DNA from: Lichenostomus cassidix
Taxonomy: Eukaryota; Chordata; Aves; Passeriformes; Meliphagidae
Assembly (NCBI GenBank): GCA_008360975.2
Contig: CM039196.1
Span: 3,348,001-3,412,000, forward strand
Length of the DNA: 64,000 nucleotides
Direction of reading: 5' to 3'
This document shows positions 32,500-43,700 of this stretch, one piece after another; the first letter of the stretch is position 1; each line of letters starts with the position of its first letter. The notes under the pieces were generated by a model. The model was given only the letters and a program-made list of their open reading frames with translations. It did not search any database and was not told where the DNA came from. The position numbers were made by a program, and so were the translations under genes.

Positions 32500-35400
32500 A
32501 TAGGTAAGTTGGCTGCCCCCAGCCCTGTTGTCTCTGCCTTCCTCCGTCCCTCTCTGTCTAATCTGGAATAGCAGCTTGTTGTTGTCAGCGGCTGATGCGA
32601 CATGTGAGCCCGGCAGGGTTTCAAGGTTAACCGAGTGCTGGGTGGCCCTGAGCTCCCACACTGGGGATGCTGAGCCGGGACTGCACGGGGACAAGCTCAC
32701 CTGCCTTTGTCACTCGGGCTGGCGCCGGGACAGCAGGGAGGGGTTGGCCCCAGGGGACCCCCAGCTACAATCCTGGTGGATGTTTTCTCTTGGAGCTTCC
32801 AGGCGTCTTTGAGAGTTCTGCTGCCCCATGGCAGCGTTGGCACGGCATAGCCGGGAGCTGCTCGGAGGCAGAAGAACCCAAGGGTTCCATCCCTTGGGAT
32901 GCTCCAGGAGCATCCAGAGCCTGCTCGTCCTCTCTGCGGCAGAATGGGGAACAATATCGCCCTGCAGCCCCATCCCGGAGCTCTGGGGCGAGGCCGGGGG
33001 CGGATGCTGAGCTCCCAGAGCCGGGCAGGCACGAAGGGCTCCTCTCTCATGTGTCACCCCCCACCCAGGCACCTGTCACCCACTTAAGCCAAACATTTGC
33101 TCTCCCTGGTCCCGGTGGGACACACGCATTTAACTCTCTCCACCCCGGGGACACATCGGGTAGCAGCCGGGAGTGATGAGAGTCACACTGCCCGGACACT
33201 CCGGCTCAGAATTCCCTGAGAAACAGCCAAGGCGCCCACGGGCAGGCAGGCAGCAATCCCAAAAAACCTCTTCAGTGCCTGTTGCCCTTGTGGAGCAGCA
33301 CTGGTGGCTGCCAGGACGGAACTCTTGGGTTGTTCCCTTTTGTCTTCGGTATTTTTAGCCTGTTCACTTCATCTCCCCTCGCTGTCGCCTTGCCCGGGAT
33401 GAGACCGGAGGCGGATGCTGGGGTGGCAATGGCGCTGGCAGCCCAAGGATGTCCCTCAGCCCCCAAACTCTGCGGTGCCTGGCGTGGCCATGGCCCGGTG
33501 GCCGCGGGGCTGGTGGCCTCGCTGCCTGGCATTGTCCCCTCGGCGTGCCGAGGAGGGCTGGGAACAAAAGGGATTGTGAAACCAGATCCCTGGAACTCCG
33601 GGCTCTGCCCAGACGCTGCCCTTGTTCTCCCGGAGGTCACAAATATCGTGTTTAATCCCTGGCACTCGCCGCCCGGCTGCCACCGCCGAGCCAGCGAGGA
33701 TGGCATTACGGGGAGGATTTCAGCAGGCAGGAGGGAAATGTGGAGGGAAAAGTGCCTGGAGAGGAGAAAAACTCCTGATCCGGGAATGACCATCTCGTCT
33801 GGATGGAGCTGCAGCCCAGGGAAGGGATTTCAGGATGTGGTTTGGGGTCTGTGTGAGCAAAAGGGCAGGAGAAGGAGCCGCGGGGGCAGAGCTGGGACCA
33901 GGACAGGACCAGCCCCGGGCACAGCCGGGGACGAGGGGGATCAATCTCGGCACGGCCCGTCCCTCCTCCTGCCGAGTTCTGCTGGATTCATCGGCCGGCC
34001 GAGCCCAATTACCTTAATTTGTGGCATTAAGGAAAAATCCATAAGCATCAGGGAAGTGATGTGCAGTGATTCCGCAGGACTGGTTGGCCACGGAGCCACC
34101 GGCGCCGCCCGGGCGCTGCCTGTCCCCTTCCCCGGCTCCGTGTCCGTGCTGGGACACGGCTGGGGGCGAGGGAGGAAGCCCTGGAGATGTGGAGATCTCC
34201 CAGAATATTATTTTTTCCTGGAATAATGTCCATTTTTGGCTGCCCAAAAGAAGAGGGCGTCTCGGCTGTGTTGCCCAGGTTGGGGTTGGGGTGAGCTGGT
34301 GGCTCTGAGGGGTCAGCAGTGTCACGGGTGGCACAGAAATCCGGGATGGAATTGGGTGCAGATGGCTGCCTGGGTTTCTTCTGCAATTTCTAAGGCAGTG
34401 CATCTGCTCCACTGCTCACTTCTTGCTGTCAGCTGAAATCCTCTGTGCTGCACGGGCCAAATCCTGCTCTCCCACCAGGATCCTGCTCTCCTGCAGACTG
34501 AAGCACCTCCAGGGACATCACATCCTTCTCCTCCTGTGGATATCGGGGTCTCGTTGGCCCCCAGGAAAACCCGAGTGCTTTAAACACGTCTGTGTGCACC
34601 AATCTGCCTCGGGAGCCCTGCAGTGAACAAAAGAGCTGTGGGAAGTGGCTGCAGCCTGCGAATGGATGTCGAGGAAACAACACACTGTATCCGTGCCACG
34701 GCGAAATCAAGCGCCGGCCCTTCTTATCTGCAAAAGAGCCTGTGTTTTACATGAAAAAGCCTTTCTAATTAATAGGCCAGCCCCTCTTGAGCTCGATAAA
34801 AAATGGAGTCAAAAGGATTTGATTAACCCCCGCTCCGTGCTGGGCGCGTGCTCTGCCTGAGCGAGATGTGTCCCTGTGCCCCAGCGAGGCCTGCCCGGGG
34901 CTGATAACAGCTCCCTGTGTCCCGGGCATCCCAGCACATCCCAGTTTCCCCAGTCTGAGCACCCATGGAGCTGATCTCAGGGTGTTCAGCCCCGTGGATG
35001 TCCAAGCACAGCCACCTCAGAGCGCCAGGATGCTCCAGAGCCAGCCCAGTGCTCTCTCCTTATGAATATCCTTTGCTCCAACTGGTATTTTTTTTCCTCT
35101 GATCAGACACATTTGACTAAACTAATACATATGTATACACTCCGGGACGTTCCCATCCGAACCAATGTAAATTACCTCTGACCAATACATTTTCCCAGGA
35201 AATCAATGCATTTTAACACTGGATAATATTTATGAAATTGAATTTTTTTTATTGAAGCTAATGCAATTCCCTTCTGTTTTATGCATTTTTATTAAACTAA
35301 TGCATTTTAAATTAAACCGTTGTATATTAACTACAATGGCTGTTGGTACTTACAGTAAAATAATATATGTTTCCTGAAATCAATACATATTCCAAACCTG

Positions 35401-36540
35401 GGAATTTCCAGTTAACAAGGCTATATCAAATATAACAAATGCGTGTAGCTACTTAATTTGATGCTTATATACACTGCCTGCTATATTTGTTTATTGGTAA
35501 TGATTACTTTAAAGGGGGAAAGCATTTTAAAGGTGGAAAGATGGATTCCTGCGTGGCTCAGAGCTGCAGCTGGAAGCTGCCTGAGGTGGTCACCCCATCC
35601 CTGGTGGTCTCATTGAGAGGGTGACCCACGTGCCCTGGTGATGGCTGGTGGCTCAAATTCATCTCCTGTGCCACAGCTGGTTTCTGTGGCCTCTGTCACA
35701 TCCCTGCTCCCATTGTGTGAGGTTTTGGGGACATCCTTGCCTTGCTCACCACCCTACCCCACAGCCCCTTCCTGCTGGCAGCATCCTCAGGACCTCTTGG
35801 AGGGTTTTATCCCTTTGCCCTTGGTGTTCAGAAGGTTTCCACGTGTAACAACTTATTCCAGACAGATTTGATGCCACAGCTTTGCCTGATTCAGCTGTTT
35901 TCCCTTATAACATCATGGTTATGGCCAGGAGGGTTTGCCCCAGCTCAGGATTTTGGGGAAGAGTTGCGACTTGCCAAATAGAGCCAGGGAGCGGCTGGGC
36001 TGAAGATGAGGACAAGGACAGACAATTCCTGAGCTCTGGCCTGTCCCGAGGCTGTGCCCTGTGCTGAGATCAGGATGCCACAACAGGGGAGGTGGCCGTC
36101 CTGTCCTCCCGAGCCGCAGCACGGACAGGGAACGCCATAAATAGAGTTATCCACCGTGTGCATGAACTACGCCGGAGTTGGGATAATTGGGGAGAAGAAA
36201 TGAAAGAGGGAAATTAATTAAAGAGCATGCGCTGGTTGTAGAGGGCATGTGTGTGGAATAAGTAGCCGAGAAAGGTGGCTGGTGGAGGGGCTCGGGAGCC
36301 TGGGGGCACCCGGGGACAGCGAGGGCTGAGGCTGGGCACAGCTCAGCACATGTCCCGCGGGCACCGAGGGGAGCCCAGGAGTGCCCTGATCCCCCGCGGT
36401 GCCTCACCCCGCACTCCTGTGCCCGGCATGGCACTTAGCGTCCCCCTCGCGGTGTCCGCAAGATGACCGGCAGTGTCCCCCCAGTGTCCCCTCGTGTCAC
36501 CCGAAAGCATCTGCAGCTCCCGCCGTGGCCGCCAGGTGGC
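32500..36540. other. Intergenic region upstream of MYL2
   Basis: 32.6-34.2 kb is GC- and CpG-enriched but lacks any exon I recognise; the 314-codon plus-strand open frame there has no known motif and is treated as chance. 34.2-35.0 kb is ordinary unique sequence. 35.05-35.52 kb is strikingly AT-rich (see findings). 35.5-36.5 kb is mixed and unremarkable. Confidence 0.6.
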
Positions 36541-36550
36541 GACGTTGTAG

Positions 36551-36945
36551 CGGGAGGGAGAGGGGAGAGGGGAGGGATGGTGAAAGGAAAAGGATTGGGG
36601 GAAAGGGATTGGGAAAGGAAAAGGATTGGCGAGAAGGATTGGGGAGAAGGATTGGGGAAAAGGATTGAGCAAAAGGATTGGGGGAAAGGAGGGGGAAAGG
36701 TAAAGGATTGGGGGAAAAGGATTGGGGAAAAGGATTGGGGAAAAGAATTGGGGAGAAGGGATGGGGAGAAGGATAGGGGAAAAGGATGGAGAGAAAAGGG
36801 ATGGGGGAAATGGATGGAAAGTGTGGGGGAAAATGTTGGGGGACAGGGATGGAAGGAGAAGGCAGGGAGAGGAGCAGGAGGGAAAGAAGCAGAGGGGAGA
36901 GGAGCAGGGGGGGCGTAAAGAAAGACTGGAGGGAGAGGGGACATG
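36551..36945 (+). repeat. Polypurine minisatellite (about 13-base GGATTGGGGAAAA unit)
   Basis: For about 400 bases the plus strand is almost all A and G; the main interruptions are the TT of GGATTGGGG units. Units repeat imperfectly from about 36589 to 36770 and decay into GGGATGG and GGAGAGG variants. The opposite strand's proline/serine/phenylalanine-rich long open frames come only from this tract. Confidence 0.92.
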
Positions 36946-36991
36946 GCCATGAAGCTCCATGACCTGTGGTAATGGGTTTCTGTGCTCCCAC

Positions 36992-37040
36992 AGGATCACA
37001 GAATGGTTTTGGTTGGAAGAGACCTCGCTCATCTCCCACT
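36992..37040 (-). repeat. CR1 remnant (short)
   Basis: GGATCACAGAATGGTTTTGG followed by TTGGAAGAGACCTCGCTCATC is the terminal 3' end of a minus-strand CR1. What follows no longer resembles the element, so this is a very short insertion or an eroded copy. Confidence 0.75.
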
Positions 37041-37543
37041 GCTGTGGAGAATCCTGCATTCCTGGGCTGGCAGAGGCCAGGCAGAGCCCTGGGATGGCCC
37101 TGGCTTTTCCCATTGGTGACAGCAAATACCCAGCAGTGGGGGCACGGGGAAGGCAGCAGGACCTCTGCTGAGGTTTCTGGGACCCCAAACCTGCTCGGTG
37201 ACAGCTGTGGGACTGCAGAGCAAGCCCTGGCATGGGATGGGGATAGAGCTCTGGGACAGCTCCACAAGGGATGTGCCACAGGCTGAAGCTGGGCCTGAGC
37301 TCCTGGGTGGCCCCTGACACATCCCTGCTGTCCCTGGTGGGGCTCCTGGTGTCCCTCTGCCCATCCTCAGGACAAGGTGACCAAGGCAGCTCCCCATCAG
37401 CACTGGTTCAGCTCTCACTGCCAGCATCACCCCTCGGCTGCCTGATGGGGCTGGATCAGAGCACAAAGGACTTAGGTGGATCACAAACAGGCAGCAAGGC
37501 AGGAATAAATTAACTCCTGGAACGGGAGAGTGCTGAAATCCCC

Positions 37544-37569
37544 TTTTTTTTTTTTTTTTTTTTTTTTTT
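37544..37569. repeat. Poly-T homopolymer
   Basis: Twenty-six consecutive T. Lysine runs in minus-strand open frames here are artefacts. Confidence 0.95.
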
Positions 37570-39489
37570 ATAAAGTACACAGAAAAGCCCCTTCCATATT
37601 TTAATTAAAAGCCTTTCAGGAGAGGAGGCAAGGGGCTGCCATTTACAACGGGCTATTGTCAGGCGCACAAAGCAAACGGGGCTGGAGACAAACTGATTTA
37701 TTAACCTGAGCCTCGCAGGGCTCCCCGGGGCTGCTGAGCCCTCTGTGCAGGGGGGGTGGCAGCACCGGGGTCCCCCTGCTCTCTCCAGGGTGTGCCAGGG
37801 CCACGGGGCAGCACCTGAGGGGACACAGGGGACACGGATGGCTCGTGCCACCCCCAGCTCTCCGTCCCTCAGGGTGGCACAGGGTGCAGTCCCTCTCCTC
37901 TTCCTTATGGCTCCCATTGATTTATTAATGATTTGGCCAAACAGAAACATTCCTCCAAAGCCCACAATTTAATTTGCTCACCAAAGATGCCAAGTTAGTT
38001 TTATTCCTGATTTACGAGCAGGCTCCTCTGTTCCCTGGGCAGCAGAGAGGGGCTGTGATTTATGGGGGTGAGATCAGCTTTGTGGGCACAGGGAGAAGAG
38101 CCTTGCCTGGGATTTGTCCCAGTGGTGTCCAGCAGCAGATCCTCAGAGAGCTCATGAACAGTCTGGGCAATCCCTGTTGCTGGCACGGAGAGAAACCAGC
38201 TCTGCCCCCAGCAAAACCACCCATCCCACCTGGGTTTACTGACCCATCTGTAAGCAAACCTCCCCCTGGCCCTGAGGGAGGTGTGGAAATGAATTCCCAC
38301 GTGGGATTTCCCCTCGAACAGCCTGTGCTCCCACCGCTGGCTAATTACAGCCTCATTAAGCCAGAGGTGAAGCAGCTGCCTGGCACCACCAGCAGCCCCA
38401 ATCTCATTACAAATCTCAGTGACTCCCAGCGGTTTCCACTCCCTGATTTTTGTGATTTGAGGGGATGAGGGAATCTATTTTTAGCACTTGGGTTCCCAGA
38501 GCACCCTTGGAGGCTTTGACTTTGGTGTCCCCAAGCACCCAGGCACTCATGGTTGGGGTCTCAGGGTATCCATGGAATTTGCTGTTGATGCCACCAGGGT
38601 TGGGATTTCAGCTCAGCATTTTCCTCTGGGGTTTCCTGGTTCCAGACAAAGTGTTTGTCACAGGACCACGAGAAGGATTTGCCCCTTTCCCAGCTCTGAA
38701 GGTGGGGAAGAGGCTGGTGCAGGGCTGCCAGCAGCATCCAGGCTCTCTCTGACACGAACTGCCTCGGCTCCTGCAAATCTTTCTTTGAACTTTGATTTTC
38801 TGTTCACTTGTTCTTCTGCCCGAGGCGTTTTGCAATTGTGGGATTGCGAGCGGCTCCGAGTTTCTCTGAGTGGAAGAGATGAGAAGAACAAGATCATTTC
38901 CTGGCTGTTTGTGCTACAGCGTGGGGCCAAGGTCACTCTGGGTGTCTGCCTCATCCTTTTGGACAATTTTCCTGGCCCAGGAGCAGGGCAGGACAATCGG
39001 AACACCTGCAGAGCAGGGTGCAGTTTGAAGGGTGTCCCTTTTCTGCGTCTTCTAGACTCAAACTGGGCTTTTTAGTGGAATTTTTAGTGGAATTGTCACT
39101 GAGCCATGGCCAGTGGGGTTGGGGCCTCTCCAGCACTGTCATGGCACAGCTTTCCCAGGGGGAAGGAAATTGATTCTCCAAGCCCCTTGGATGTTGGTGT
39201 GGTCAGCCCAACAGGCTGTGGGGCAACCTGGGGTAGAAAATGTAAAGTTCTTTTTTCTGGTGGGGAAGCAGAGAGGGAATTGCTGGGACAGGTGGTGTGG
39301 GTGGGATCCATTCCTCTGCTGAAGTTGCTTGGATTCTTCAGAGCCATTGAGAAATTTAAAACTACAGCCCTAAACCAGCCTGAATTTGGGGTATTTGTGA
39401 ATTTGGGGTGTTTCTGGCTGTGGAGAGCCGGGAGCCTGTTTGCTGTAGCCATTCCCAGCAGGTCAAAGGTGCTGGAAGGGTCAGATTAG

Positions 39490-40760
39490 GGGAAAAAAAA
39501 AAACCCACACCAACAAGCCTGGAAAAGTTTAACCGGCAGCTTCCGGCTGGCGATTTTTCCAGCTAAAAACCTTAATTTAGCCGGGAAAAATCCATCACCC
39601 GGAGGGCTCCGGGACTGAGCAGCGGGGCTGGGGGGTCCGGGAGGAGATGCCCGGGGGTGGCCCCGGGGGGGACAGGGGTGGACCAGGAGGGTAGCCCATC
39701 CCTCCTCCCCGCGGGGCGCGGCGGGGCCACCCCCGGTGGAGGCGGGCGGGCAGGCGGGTGGCTCCCGTTCCCTCCGCGCCCCTCCGCGCGGCTCCGCGCC
39801 CCTCCGCGCCACCGGGCTCCCCCAAGATGGCCGCCGACGTGGGATCGATGTGTCGATACCGGACACGGTTTGATGCCCGCCGGCTCCAGGTCGGTGGCGG
39901 CGGCGGGCGCGGGGCTGGCGGCGGGAGGAGGGAGGGAGGGAAGGAGGGAGGGATGGGGGCGGCCGCCCGGATCACTCCCCCCCCACCCCGTCCCTCCCTC
40001 CCTCCCTCTCCCCCCGCGCCCGCCCCCCTCCCTCCGCCCGCCCTTCCCCATCGATAGGTATCAGAAATTGATCCCCGCCGCCGCCGCCGCTCTTTGTTCG
40101 GCGCCGCCCGCCCGGGAGCCTGGAGCAGAGCATGGAGCAGCGCTAGCGGCGATGGAGCCGCGATGGAGCCCCGGCCCCCGCCCCGCCGCCCCCGAGGTGA
40201 CAGCGGGGCCGGGGGGCGGCCGCCGCTCCGCCCCGGCGGGAGGGAGGGAGAGGAGGGAGGGAGGAAGAGGAGGGAGGGAAGTTGCGCGGGATGAAGTTGC
40301 GGGGAGCGCGGCCCCCCGCGCCGCCCCGCCAAGTTTGTGGCGGTGCCCGCCCGCCGAGCGGAGCCGCAGGTGCCCGCGGGCTGCCGAGCGTCCCCGGTGC
40401 CGCCCGCAGCGGCTGCCGCTCGGTGCTCGCATCCCCCGGCGCGGGCAGAGCCGCGCGGTCGCGGTGATGGATGCGGGGATGGCGGAGCGGGGCTGCCCGG
40501 AGCCCCGCCGCCCTCCCATTGTTATCCAGGGCCGGTGCGCGGGGCCGGTGCGGGGGCTCTGAGCGCCGGCAAGGCGGTCGGTACCGGGCGGCGCTGCTCG
40601 GACCGGGGATGGATGCGGCGGCGGCGCGGCAGCTCCTTTGTGGCTCCGGGCAGGTCACGGCCGCCGTATCCCACCGTGGTACCCTCGGTCTGTGAAATTC
40701 CCGGTAAGTCCTTTGTTACCGTGCGCGGGGGAAGGTTGCCAGGGGCTGCTGACAGTTTGT
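39490..40760 (+). promoter_or_regulatory. CUX2: CUX2 CpG island, promoter and 5' UTR
   Basis: Very high CG density from about 39.5 to 40.75 kb surrounds the CUX2 start codon, with repeated CCTCCGCGCC blocks at about 39768-39812 and CCCTCCCTCC tracts after exon 1. No TATA box is clear, as expected of a developmental CpG-island promoter. ATCGAT motifs lie in the exon (39844) and just inside the intron (40050). Confidence 0.85.
39827..39889 (+). CDS. CUX2: CUX2 coding exon 1 (Cut-like homeobox 2, N-terminus)
   Basis: The ATG at 39827 sits in AAGATGG and opens 21 codons: MAADVGSM, CRYRTRFD, ARRLQ, followed by a GTCGGT donor. As I remember it, the N-terminus of mammalian CUX2 (and of one CUX1 isoform) is MAANVGSM, FQYWKRFD, LRRLQ, so 15 of 21 positions agree and the exon ends at the same Leu-Gln. 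CUX2 is a nuclear transcription factor with three Cut repeats and a homeodomain, best known for upper-layer cortical neurons. Those domains are encoded far downstream and are not in this window. The next exon would begin near KEL/REL and was not found before 64000. Position beside MYL2 matches human 12q24. The identity rests on this short match plus synteny and the CpG island. Confidence 0.85.
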
Positions 40761-43700
40761 GACCTTAAATACGCACCTTAAATAGGAGGTGGGTAATTAA
40801 CACAATGGCTCTCCTAACATAATGGGGTGAAATCCAACCTGGAGCCGCTACAACAAACCGAAACGCGCATTTCCGTGGATATTAAATGGGTTTATCCCCG
40901 TAGGATATTCCGGAGTTTAAAATGCAGCATGCTTTGGGAAGGGAGTAAACAAATTGCGATGCGATTTGTGGGGCTCCGCTAGTGGATCAACAGTTCCAGC
41001 ATTTAATACATTTTGGCTTTTAAGCAGATTACGTGCTGCATCTGCGCTACGCGACCCGAAAAGTACCGCAGGTACCGCGGCCGGTGGGTTTGCCATGACT
41101 GCTCAGTTCTGGCATTGTGGCCGGGAAGGGATTAGGGCTCTAAGCGCTTCGGATACAAAAGCGTTCCGCGCTAAATCGCCCTAATGACTTTTCCCGGGTG
41201 CGCGCAGAACCTTTCTTTCGAGGCAAATATTGGCAGCTACTTTGCCGTGGGTCTGTCGGGGGCGAAGTTTGCCGGAGGGAGAGAGGTGGGCTGGGAGGTG
41301 GTGGCTCCCCGCGCCCGCCGTTCCGCCTGGGGATGGGTGAGGAGCTGGAAGGGGAGCGGTGGGGATTGACTTCTGTCCAGGCAGCAGTTCTGCCGCCTCG
41401 CCGGGATCACGTTGGGAAAGGTGACCTTGTGCCAGCTTGGCCTAATGCCCTCCATTAAAAAAAAAAAAATGGGAAAACAAGAGGGGAGGGAGAAAAAAAA
41501 AAAAAAAAAGGAAAGCGAGCAATCCATTTATTATTCCTCCAAGAGCTTTCTCCTTTATTTTTTTTTTTTCCTTCCTTTTTAATGGATGTGTCTGAGCAGC
41601 TCTGGTGGCCTGGGGCTGGCCGGGAATGGCAGAGTTTGAGCCGCCCTGATGAATGGTGGGCATATGGAAAACACAGGGATAATGTGCTACTCGGCAGCGC
41701 TCGGATCGAAACGGCGCTGAGCCCTTTTACGGCGGAGAGTCGCGGAAATGAGAAGAGATAAAATTCTATCAAAGATAATGCCAGGCGTATTTCACCGGGT
41801 TATGAGATTGGTTTATTGTGTACATTACTAATGCAGTATTTTTTTTTACAGCTTTCTTGTGTGTGATAGTCTGAGCGGGATTCATACCTCCATGGGTTTT
41901 TTTGGGGTTTAATTTGCTCGGGGTTTATTGCGTTCTGGTTGGTACTGCATGGATTTACACGCGCAGGGTGCTGCTCTAACCCAACCCTTTCTGCCTTAAA
42001 ACGGCGAAAAAACGGGCAAGAGTTGCGAGCTGCTGATTTGGGGTAATAAATACAACGGCGAGCGAGAGCGATTAGAGCCATCTTTTATAAATGTCTTCAC
42101 ATCTCATTATGCAGATGAGCTCTGGCTACACGGCTCCGAGCCTTCGGTTCTCGTCAAATAAAATGTTCTTGGGTTTATTTCCCGGAATGCAAATTGCTCT
42201 CCTCGTGCTGGAGTTGGGCAGAAACTTCTGCCGGATGGTGGAGAGCCTCGGAGCGTGGTCTGGTTGATGAAATGTTTTTGCTGTTTAAAGTTTAGGGGAG
42301 AAGGGAGAGAGAGGGGGAAAAAAAAATACACAACTGTGGATGTGATTAAAATATTATAACCTTATGATATTCTGAAGTGCATAAATTTTACATATCAGCT
42401 ACAGAGGGAGTTTAGACATCCATTAAATGATATGACAGCTTGACTTATCTAAATGTGCATCATTTAACAATGTGTCAAAATTCTGCTTTATATAGACGAC
42501 AGCAGTAAATAAGCTATCAGTCCTCTTGGCTGGAGCTTCATTCCTGGAGCTTGGACTAATAAACTTAACTGCATCCTTGTGGAGCAGCAGGATAACCATG
42601 GGGGGAGGCTGAGGTGTTTTTGGGGCTGGGAATGGGGGAATTGCACCTCTGGAAGTGCCCAATGCTGTGTTTTTGGGGCTCTCATGGAGAGGCTGGTGGC
42701 ACCTTCCAGTTTCCTGCAGCATCTCCAGCACCCAACACCATCCATCCCCATCCCTGCTGGAGGTGGGGATGCTGGCCGTGGTCACTGTGCCCAAGGGAAA
42801 GGTGGGGACCTCGAGGAGGCTCTGTGTGCCCCAATTTTGGGAGGATTTTGTCTTTCCAAGCTGAAATCTCCGGATTTACAGCAGTGCAGCCCGTGCCCGG
42901 GGCTGGCTGAGGAGCCTGGTGAGGTTGGGAATGCAGTTTGTGCTTTCCAGAGGCTCCAGCTGCTCCCTGTGCAGTAGGGCGTGGGGAGCGCTGGCTGCGG
43001 AATCATCTGGTTTGAGCAATTAATCTGAATTTGGGCGCAGCGGCTCTAACGAAGGTCTCGGCAGATGTCTGTCTCATGGTTGGCTTGGCTGTTGGCTGAT
43101 GGTTGTGTGCTCCTCCTGGGAGCTTCCCAGGGACCAGAGCTCTTCAGGTGGGTTCTCTGCTGTCTCCTGCAGGGCTGTGCCCGACAGGGACACTGGTGAC
43201 GTTTCTGTCCTTCACCCTGGAGCTCTGTTTCCTTAGGGATCGAGGGCTGGGTTGGCTGGGAGGTCCACCTGGGAGGTCCAGCTGAAGTGGTCACTGACAT
43301 GTAGCTGATGCTCCAGGTACCAACAAGTTCAAACCTTGGTATCTGGAGGACTCAGGAATGTCACTGTCACTGACCACTCTGTGGTGTCCCCTTCCTCTGT
43401 GCCTCCATCCTTGGGACAGCCTGAGGTGCCACATCCATCCTGACCCCAAAAATCCTTCATTAATACCTGGTATTTCTACTGTGTCGAATTTATGTGTGAA
43501 GAGGGAAGGAAATGGGTTGTGTTTCTGGTCCCACCTGCTCATGGGTCAGTGCTGAGCATTGCCAAAAAAGTCAGACAGTGAAGTTCCTGAAGTGAAATCT
43601 GATTTTTTTTTTTTAAATATTTTTTTTTTCCTGGCTGAATAATTGAGATGCTGCCAGACAAGAAGAGCTGCAGAAAATGAGAGTTTATCTTTAGCACCAC

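Larger units (their letters stand above)
36950..39490. other. Intergenic region upstream of CUX2
   Basis: Contains a short CR1 remnant at 36992-37040 and a 26-base poly-T at 37544-37569. Otherwise it is unique sequence of medium GC with no supportable gene. It leads into the CUX2 CpG island near 39.5 kb. Confidence 0.6.

Noticed and set aside
33282..34226. 314-codon plus-strand open frame in a GC-rich region upstream of MYL2
   Set aside because: No domain or recognisable motif. High GC reduces stop codons and several overlapping frames on both strands are open too. Kept only as a note that the area is CpG-rich.
36343..37320. Longest open frame in the window (325 codons, minus strand), Pro/Ser/Phe-rich
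   Set aside because: It is the translation of the polypurine minisatellite's complementary strand. Composition is low complexity, overlapping frames are also open, and it shows no splice or promoter context.
39657..40562. 301-codon open frame and its opposite-strand partners across the CUX2 CpG island
   Set aside because: Extreme GC suppresses stops in all frames. The frame conflicts with the CUX2 exon 1 reading frame and donor.
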